This document shows, piece by piece, positions 58,894 through 64,000 of a DNA stretch of 64,000 nucleotides. How positions within the stretch are numbered: position 1 is the stretch's first letter; every line of letters begins with the position of its first letter. The notes beneath the pieces were generated by a model that saw only the letters and a list, made by a program, of their open reading frames with translations, had not been told where the DNA came from and did not search any database. Position numbers and translations under genes: made by a program. Origin of the DNA: Xanthomonas codiaei (GTDB lineage Bacteria; Pseudomonadota; Gammaproteobacteria; Xanthomonadales; Xanthomonadaceae); contig NZ_MDEC01000022.1 of NCBI RefSeq assembly GCF_002939785.1, forward strand, positions 1 to 64,000, in the 5' to 3' direction.

Positions 58894-59988
58894 ATGGCGA
58901 AAGTGCAGTTGGAAGGTGTCCGCAAGGTCTATGAAAACGGCCAGGTGGCCGTGCAGGGCGCAAGCTTCGAGGTCGCCGATGGCGAGTTGATGGTGCTGGT
59001 GGGGCCATCGGGCTGCGGCAAGTCGACCTTGCTGCGCATGATCGCCGGGCTCGAGGACATCAGCGCGGGCACGTTGAAGATCGGCGAGCGCGTGGTCAAC
59101 GACGTGGCGCCCAAGGATCGCGACATCGCCATGGTGTTCCAGAGCTATGCGCTGTATCCGCACATGACCGTGGCCGAAAACCTGGCCTTCGGGCTCAAGC
59201 TGCGTGGCCATCCCAAGCAGGTGATCGCCGAGCGGGTCGCCAATGCCGCCGAGCTGCTCGGGCTGACCCCGATGCTGGACAAGCTGCCCAAGGCGATGTC
59301 CGGCGGCCAGCGCCAGCGCGTGGCGCTGGGGCGGGCGATGGTGCGCGAATCGTCGGTGTTCCTGCTCGACGAGCCGTTGTCGAACCTGGATGCCAAGCTG
59401 CGCCACAGCGTGCGCACCGAGATCGCACAGCTGCACCGCAAGCTCGGCACCACCATGATCTACGTCACCCACGATCAGGTCGAAGCGATGACGCTGGGCC
59501 AGCGCATCGTGGTGCTCAAGGATGGCGTCATCCAGCAGATCGACAGCCCGATGGCGCTGTACGACCGCCCGGCCAACCTGTTCGTGGCCGGTTTCCTGGG
59601 CAGCCCGGCAATGAACGTGCTGCAGGGCAGGCTGGATGATCAGGACGGCCTGCATCTGGTGATGGCCGATGGCTGGCGCGTGCCGTTGGGTGCTGCGCAG
59701 GTGGATCGCCGCTGGTTCGGTCAGGACGTGATCGTGGGCGTGCGACCGGAGCATCTGCAGCCCTCCAGCGACCCTGCGCTGGGGTTCGAGGCGCGTATCG
59801 AGGTGATCGAGCCGGTGGGCAACGAGATCTTCCTCAACCTGGATCGCGGCGGCCAGCCGCTGGTGATCCGCGTCGCGCCGCAGGCCTTGCCGGCGGTCGG
59901 CCAGCCATTGCGCCTGGCGCTGCGCAGCGATGCGCTGCATTTCTTCGACCCGGCCACCGGCGAGCGCCTGACAGACGCGGCTGCCTGA
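58894..59988 (+). CDS. Carbohydrate ABC transporter ATPase (UgpC/MalK type)
   Basis: 364 residues. ATPase domain with Walker A GPSGCGKST, Q-loop VFQSYALYPHMTV, signature MSGGQRQRVALGRAM, Walker B FLLDEPLSNLD and the H-loop VTHDQVEAM. A C-terminal TOBE/regulatory domain (VGVRPEHLQPSSD) follows, as in MalK/UgpC/MsmK. Such proteins power sugar-import permeases encoded elsewhere. No permease or binding protein is beside it, so it is probably a shared multitask ATPase. GAGG seven bases upstream supports the ATG. Confidence 0.92.
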   Translation: MAKVQLEGVRKVYENGQVAVQGASFEVADGELMVLVGPSGCGKSTLLRMIAGLEDISAGTLKIGERVVNDVAPKDRDIAMVFQSYALYPHMTVAENLAFGLKLRGHPKQVIAERVANAAELLGLTPMLDKLPKAMSGGQRQRVALGRAMVRESSVFLLDEPLSNLDAKLRHSVRTEIAQLHRKLGTTMIYVTHDQVEAMTLGQRIVVLKDGVIQQIDSPMALYDRPANLFVAGFLGSPAMNVLQGRLDDQDGLHLVMADGWRVPLGAAQVDRRWFGQDVIVGVRPEHLQPSSDPALGFEARIEVIEPVGNEIFLNLDRGGQPLVIRVAPQALPAVGQPLRLALRSDALHFFDPATGERLTDAAA

Positions 59989-60169
59989 GCACTGCTTCTG
60001 GCTGCCGGAATCTCAGCGCCGGCGGCGGAGCGACGCCGGTCCGCATCGCCGCGGGGCAGCGACGGCTGCGCCACGCAGGCCTGGTCACGTCGATTGCCAG
60101 TGCAGCGGTTCGAGAACTCACGGCCCCGACTCAGCGGGTCCGGCTCAGCGAGTGTCGCAGTAGGTCCGC

Positions 60170-61042
60170 TCAGCGGGTCAGGCCGGGCACCGTCTGCAGC
60201 AATAGGGCAGGGGCATCCCTGGCCTTCAATGCCATGCCATCGCCGATCGTCAGTTCCAGTGGCAGCACGGCCAGGGCCAGGGTACCGGCGGCGCTGACAA
60301 CGGTGCCTACCTCGGCGCCGTCCAGGCTGATCGCATCGCCCGGCGCGACGGCAGCGTCGGTGTCGAGCAGTTGCACCGCGCGCTTGGCCTTGCCGAGGAA
60401 GTGCGTGCGCGCCACGATTTCCTGCCCTGGATAGCAGCCCTTCTTGACGCTGAAAGCCTGCAGGCGGTCCAGCGCCAGTTGCTGCGGGGTCCACTGCTCG
60501 CGCTGCGTCTGCGGCAGGCGCACCAGCCCCAGTTGCAGGTCGGCGCGACGCCATTGGGCGTCAATGCCGGGCACATCGATAGGCGCAGTCAATGCATCGC
60601 CTGTCAGCAGCACCAGCGTACGCGGCAGGGTGCTGCCGCCGAAATCCAGTTCGATGCGCTGCGCTGCGATGGCCGCCTGCGCGCCGCGCGCCTGTTGCGG
60701 TGCCTGGAAGCCGCCGTAGGCCGCAGGCGTGGCGAGCTCGATCTTCAGCTTGCGCCGGAACACGAAACGCCCCAGCTGCGCGGCGATCTCGGCCGCGTTG
60801 CCGTCGGGCAGCAGCATCAGCAGGTGGGTGTCGTCCTCACGCAGGAGTGCGAAGATGGCGATCACGCGCCCCTTCGCCGTCAACCACGCATTCCATTGCC
60901 ACTGCCCGATCGCCAGCGCCAGTACGTCGTTGGCAAATTGCGCATGCGCGAACGCCACTGCATCCGTCCCGATCAGGCGGACGTATTGCATGTCGTGCAG
61001 GGAGCCAAAACCCTGCGGAATAAGATTCAGGTTGTCAGCCAC
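60170..61042 (-). CDS. ygfZ: Folate-binding Fe-S cluster assembly protein YgfZ
   Basis: 290 residues, GcvT-like fold. The YgfZ signature KKGCYPGQEIVAR (Cys-containing K-G-C-Y-x-G-Q-E) is complete. It helps maintain certain [Fe-S] enzymes, using folate. The start is a GTG at 61042 giving MADNLN; there is no clear ribosome-binding site. It is divergent from the SDH operon, itself an Fe-S enzyme; the -35 of the SDH promoter overlaps its first codons. Confidence 0.9.
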   Translation of the reverse strand: MADNLNLIPQGFGSLHDMQYVRLIGTDAVAFAHAQFANDVLALAIGQWQWNAWLTAKGRVIAIFALLREDDTHLLMLLPDGNAAEIAAQLGRFVFRRKLKIELATPAAYGGFQAPQQARGAQAAIAAQRIELDFGGSTLPRTLVLLTGDALTAPIDVPGIDAQWRRADLQLGLVRLPQTQREQWTPQQLALDRLQAFSVKKGCYPGQEIVARTHFLGKAKRAVQLLDTDAAVAPGDAISLDGAEVGTVVSAAGTLALAVLPLELTIGDGMALKARDAPALLLQTVPGLTR

Positions 61043-61061
61043 GGAAGGGGAGGACTAAAAT
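61032..61061 (+). promoter_or_regulatory. Promoter of the sdh operon
   Basis: TTGTCA (61032-61037), 18-base spacer, TAAAAT (61056-61061). Five of six consensus matches in each element. Expected start near 61068, leader ~14 bases. Confidence 0.65.
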
Positions 61062-61081
61062 CGCAACGTTGTGAGACCACT

Positions 61082-61252
61082 ATGATAGGCCATCCAACCC
61101 CCACGCCATTGCAGGATTCCGAGACGCAGCCTTCCTCTCAGGAGCACATTCCCGAGAAGCAGCCCCTGCCCAAAGAGATCGGTGGGCGCGACGGCCCCGA
61201 GCCGACGCGCTATGGCGACTGGGAGAAAAATGGACGCTGCATCGATTTTTGA
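61082..61252 (+). CDS. Succinate dehydrogenase assembly factor 4 (SdhAF4/DUF1674)
   Basis: 56 residues. C-terminal core KEIGGRDGPEPTRYGDWEKN then GRCIDF is the DUF1674/SDHAF4 motif, which in mitochondria binds flavinated SdhA during assembly. Its place at the head of the sdh operon supports the same role. The N-terminus is disordered and Pro/Gln/Ser-rich. Confidence 0.88.
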   Translation: MIGHPTPTPLQDSETQPSSQEHIPEKQPLPKEIGGRDGPEPTRYGDWEKNGRCIDF

Positions 61253-61308
61253 GCAGCTTTTAGCCACAGCGGCCTAGTGCCGCCCAGCCGAGATAACGAG
61301 CCCAGCGA

Positions 61309-61701
61309 ATGGCGATCCGCGAACGTCCCACTTCCCCACATCTGCAGGTATATCGCTGGCAGATCCAGATGGCGACCTCGATCCTGCACCGAGCCACCGG
61401 CGTCATTCTTTCCGGAGGGGCGCTGGTCATTGCCGTCTCCCTGCTGGTATTGATGCTTGGGCAGGACCATTGGTCGTGCCTCACCCAGCATCTTGGCGCC
61501 TGGTATGGCCAGCTGTTCCTGTTCGCATGGTCATGGGCCTTCGCCTATCACCTGTCCAACGGCATCCGCCACATCGTGCAGGATTTCGGCTACGGCTTCA
61601 GCATTCCCGCCTTCGTGCGCAGCAGCTGGACCTCGGTGATCTCCAGCCTGGTGATCACCGCCGCGATCTGGGCCTATGTCTTGACCGGAGCCGCCGCATG
61701 A
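61309..61701 (+). CDS. sdhC: Succinate dehydrogenase cytochrome b556 subunit
   Basis: 130 residues, three membrane helices. RPTSPHLQVYRWQIQMATSI at the N-terminus matches SdhC, as do SILHRATGV and the heme-ligand/quinone region WSWAFAYHLSNGIRHIVQDFG. Anchors SdhAB to the inner membrane and binds heme b. It overlaps sdhD by four bases. Confidence 0.95.
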   Translation: MAIRERPTSPHLQVYRWQIQMATSILHRATGVILSGGALVIAVSLLVLMLGQDHWSCLTQHLGAWYGQLFLFAWSWAFAYHLSNGIRHIVQDFGYGFSIPAFVRSSWTSVISSLVITAAIWAYVLTGAAA

Positions 61702-62084
61702 GCCGTTACCGTACCCCGTTGAAGACCGTGCGCGGCCTGGGCGCCGCCAAGACCGGCACCGAGCATTTCGTGCTGCAGCGCCTGACCGCCACCGCGCTGG
61801 TGGTGCTGGCGATCTGGTTCGTGGTGTTCGTGCTGAGCCTGCTCGGCTCGGACTACCCAACCGCGGTCGCGGCCGTGTCCAAGCCCTGGAATGCAGTCTT
61901 GCTGGTGGGTTTCCTGGTGGCGATGTTCTGGCACGCGCAGCTCGGTCTGCAGGTCGTGCTCGAGGACTACATCCACAATTCGCTGCTGGCACTGGCGTTG
62001 CAGACAACGGTGAAGTTCATCGCCGTGCTTGGCGCGATCGTCAGCATTTTCGCAGTGGCGCGCATCGCGCTGGGCGGTGCCTGA
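61698..62084 (+). CDS. sdhD: Succinate dehydrogenase membrane anchor subunit
   Basis: 128 residues, three membrane helices. HFVLQRLTATALVVL and the FWHAQLGLQVVLEDYIH segment with the heme-ligating His and the conserved DY are the SdhD features. Starts in the sdhC stop (ATGA); sdhA follows after 34 bases. Confidence 0.95.
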   Translation: MSRYRTPLKTVRGLGAAKTGTEHFVLQRLTATALVVLAIWFVVFVLSLLGSDYPTAVAAVSKPWNAVLLVGFLVAMFWHAQLGLQVVLEDYIHNSLLALALQTTVKFIAVLGAIVSIFAVARIALGGA

Positions 62085-62118
62085 GTCATCGGGCGCATAG
62101 AACAGGAATCCAGATTAG

Positions 62119-63909
62119 ATGTCCGCTTACAAGATCACTGAACACAAGTACGACATGGTCGTGGTGGGGGCCGGCGGTGCCGGTCTGCGCGCGACCTTCG
62201 GCCTGGCCCAGAAAGGCCTGCAGACGGTCTGCCTGACCAAGGTCTTCCCAACCCGCTCGCACACCGTGGCCGCGCAGGGCGGTATTTCCGCCGCGCTCGG
62301 CAACATGGGCGAGGACGACTGGCGCTACCACTTCTACGACACCATCAAGGGGTCGGACTGGCTGGGCGACCAGGACGCCATCGAGTACATGTGCCGCGAG
62401 GCGATTCCGGCCATCATCGAGCTCGAACATTACGGCGTGCCGTTCTCGCGCACCGAAGAGGGCAAGATCTACCAGCGTCCCTTCGGCGGCATGACCACCA
62501 AGTACGGCGAGGGCCCGTCCGCGCAGCGCACCTGCGCCGCGGCCGACCGTACCGGCCACGCCATGCTGCACACGCTGTACCAGCAGTCGCTGGCGCACAA
62601 CGCGCGTTTCATGATCGAGTATTTCGCGCTCGACCTGATCTTCGACGACGAAGGCGTCTGCCGCGGCGTGCTCGCGCTGGACATGGCCGAAGGCTCGCTA
62701 CACCTGTTCCGTGCGCAGGGCGTGGTGCTGGCCACCGGCGGTTACGGTCGTGCCTATTTCAGTGCCACCTCGGCCCACACCTGCACCGGCGACGGCGGCG
62801 GCCTGGTGATGCGTGCCGGCCTGCCGATGCAGGACATGGAGTTCGTGCAGTTCCATCCCACCGGCATCTACGGTGCGGGCTGCCTGATCACCGAAGGCGT
62901 ACGCGGCGAAGGCGGCATCCTGCGCAACAGCAATGGCGAGCGCTTCATGGAGCGCTATGCACCGCATTACAAGGATCTGGCCTCGCGCGACGTGGTGTCG
63001 CGTTCGATGACCATCGAGATCCGCGAAGGCCGCGGCGTCGGCGAGCACAAGGACCACATCCTGCTCGACCTGACCCATCTCGGTCCGGAAGTGATCAACG
63101 ACAAGCTGCCCGGCATCGCCGAGAGCGCGCACATCTTCGCCGGCGTGGACGTGGCCAAGCAGCCGATTCCGGTGCTGCCGACCGTGCACTACAACATGGG
63201 CGGCATCCCCACCAATTACCACGGCGAAGTGGTGCGCAAGCAGGGCGACAACCCGGATGCGGTGGTCCCCGGCCTGTACGCCATCGGCGAGGCGGCCTGC
63301 GTGTCGGTGCACGGCGCCAACCGTCTGGGCTCCAACTCGTTGCTGGACCTGGTGGTATTCGGCCGCGCGGTGGCCAACCGGTGTGCGGAAACCATCAAGA
63401 CCAACCAGCCGCACAAGCCGCTGCCGTCCGATGCCTGCGACAAGGCGTTGGGCCTGCTGGACAAGTTGCGCCACGCCAACGGCTCCACGCCGACCTCGGT
63501 GATCCGCGACAACATGCAGCGCACCATGCAGTCGGACGCTGCGGTGTTCCGTACCAGCAAGACGCTGAAGGAAGGCGTGGACAAGATGGCGCAGATTTTC
63601 GCCACCTTCGAGGACGTCAAGGTGTCGGACCGTTCGCTGGTGTGGAACTCGGACCTGATCGAGACCTACGAGTTGAACAACTTGCTGCTCAACGCCGTGG
63701 CGACAATCAACTCGGCCGAGCAGCGCAAGGAAAGCCGCGGCGCGCATGCGCACGAGGACTTCCCCGAGCGCGACGACGTCAACTGGCAGAAGCACACGCT
63801 GGTCACCGTGGACGACAAGGGCAAGTGCGATTTCGAGTATCGCCCGGTCCACATGTACACGCTGAGCAAGGAAGTGGATGTGGTTCCGCCGAAGCCGCGC
63901 GTCTACTGA
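62119..63909 (+). CDS. sdhA: Succinate dehydrogenase flavoprotein subunit
   Basis: 596 residues. Oxidises succinate to fumarate in the TCA cycle and passes electrons to ubiquinone. Dinucleotide loop GAGGAGLRA at ~15; the covalent-FAD His in [18 protein letters not shown]; substrate site and catalytic Arg in [21 protein letters not shown]; the [21 protein letters not shown] segment near the C-terminal half. The C-terminus KPRVY is normal. sdhB is expected just past the window, but a repeat and a short new frame follow. Confidence 0.96.
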   Translation: MSAYKITEHKYDMVVVGAGGAGLRATFGLAQKGLQTVCLTKVFPTRSHTVAAQGGISAALGNMGEDDWRYHFYDTIKGSDWLGDQDAIEYMCREAIPAIIELEHYGVPFSRTEEGKIYQRPFGGMTTKYGEGPSAQRTCAAADRTGHAMLHTLYQQSLAHNARFMIEYFALDLIFDDEGVCRGVLALDMAEGSLHLFRAQGVVLATGGYGRAYFSATSAHTCTGDGGGLVMRAGLPMQDMEFVQFHPTGIYGAGCLITEGVRGEGGILRNSNGERFMERYAPHYKDLASRDVVSRSMTIEIREGRGVGEHKDHILLDLTHLGPEVINDKLPGIAESAHIFAGVDVAKQPIPVLPTVHYNMGGIPTNYHGEVVRKQGDNPDAVVPGLYAIGEAACVSVHGANRLGSNSLLDLVVFGRAVANRCAETIKTNQPHKPLPSDACDKALGLLDKLRHANGSTPTSVIRDNMQRTMQSDAAVFRTSKTLKEGVDKMAQIFATFEDVKVSDRSLVWNSDLIETYELNNLLLNAVATINSAEQRKESRGAHAHEDFPERDDVNWQKHTLVTVDDKGKCDFEYRPVHMYTLSKEVDVVPPKPRVY

Positions 63910-63914
63910 TCGTC

Positions 63915-63944
63915 GATGCCGATGCCGATGCCGATGCCGATGCC
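63915..63944. repeat. (GATGCC)5 hexanucleotide repeat
   Basis: Five perfect GATGCC units, starting five bases after the sdhA stop. As hexamers they would not change a reading frame. Confidence 0.9.
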
Positions 63945-63959
63945 TGATACCGCCCCCAT

Positions 63960-64000
63960 GACCCGATCGACCCAGCGCGTGGTGCGTACGGACGTTGCGG
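63960..64000 (+). CDS. Possible partial gene start at the window edge
   Basis: An ATG at 63960 opens a frame (MTRSTQRVVRTDVA) that runs off the end. No recognisable motif in these residues; it does not read like the SdhB N-terminus. Confidence 0.3.

Noticed and set aside
60130-60180. Direct repeats of CTCAGCGGGTC beyond ygfZ
   Set aside because: Only two short copies, one of which overlaps the ygfZ stop; not convincing as an element.

Overview
The window looks like a chromosomal segment of a Xanthomonas-type gammaproteobacterium. This is an inference from the high-GC coding sequence (apart from the first ~3 kb), the complete Entner-Doudoroff block zwf-glk-pgl-edd-eda, a class III polyhydroxyalkanoate synthase pair (phaE-phaC), the mntH/mntR pair, a class III-like hairpin repeat family between genes, and the sdhC-D-A order. 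No prophage, CRISPR array, rRNA operon or plasmid function was seen.

Layout. 1-3480 is an accessory patch of visibly lower GC: a short-chain dehydrogenase, an HxlR-type regulator divergent from a QorB-like quinone reductase, a second copy of the same operator/promoter region, an IS3-type transposase remnant, and an aldo/keto reductase cut off at that remnant. 3482-5309 holds an MDR-family oxidoreductase and a TetR regulator. 5621-7416 is a Cache-HAMP membrane protein with a small partner gene. 7828-11551 is a two-component pair (beta-propeller sensor kinase and NarL-type regulator). Divergent from it, 11995-17602 is a tightly overlapped seven-gene operon: AraC regulator, isochorismatase-like hydrolase, DoxX, YtcJ-type amidohydrolase, MFS exporter and two XapX proteins. 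17895-23795 carries an exported alpha/beta hydrolase, a triplicated hairpin repeat, mntH with an MntR box, mntR, tadA, orn and an MscS channel.

23795-28572 holds PEP synthase and its divergent regulator, a DUF1249 protein and a NUDIX hydrolase. 28795-32569 is a polyhydroxybutyrate module (3-hydroxybutyrate dehydrogenase, a phosphatidyltransferase, phaE, phaC). 32673-36256 has small membrane proteins and Tex. 36822-41070 is a large hybrid sensor kinase with a single-domain response regulator. 41209-43125 is a tRNA region: tRNA-Leu(CAA) and a perfectly duplicated tRNA-Ala(GGC)-tRNA-Glu(TTC) unit. 43225-44108 encodes two small cytochromes c, divergent from a three-gene RND efflux operon (44314-52036). 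52498-58500 is the Entner-Doudoroff block. A LacI-type operator separates it from a MalK/UgpC-type ABC ATPase (58894-59988). The window ends with ygfZ and the succinate dehydrogenase operon headed by its assembly factor SdhAF4.

The genes link into a few themes: redox/electrophile response (HxlR, QorB, SDR, MDR, AKR remnant), carbon flow (glk/zwf/pgl/edd/eda, ppsA/ppsR, PHB storage, sdh), and envelope transport and signalling. The best candidates for something undescribed are the HxlR operator duplicated over two promoters (with the decayed start of a second qorB), the AraC-to-XapX operon, the asymmetric RND permease pair, and a PHB synthase subunit with a histone-like Ala/Lys/Pro tail.
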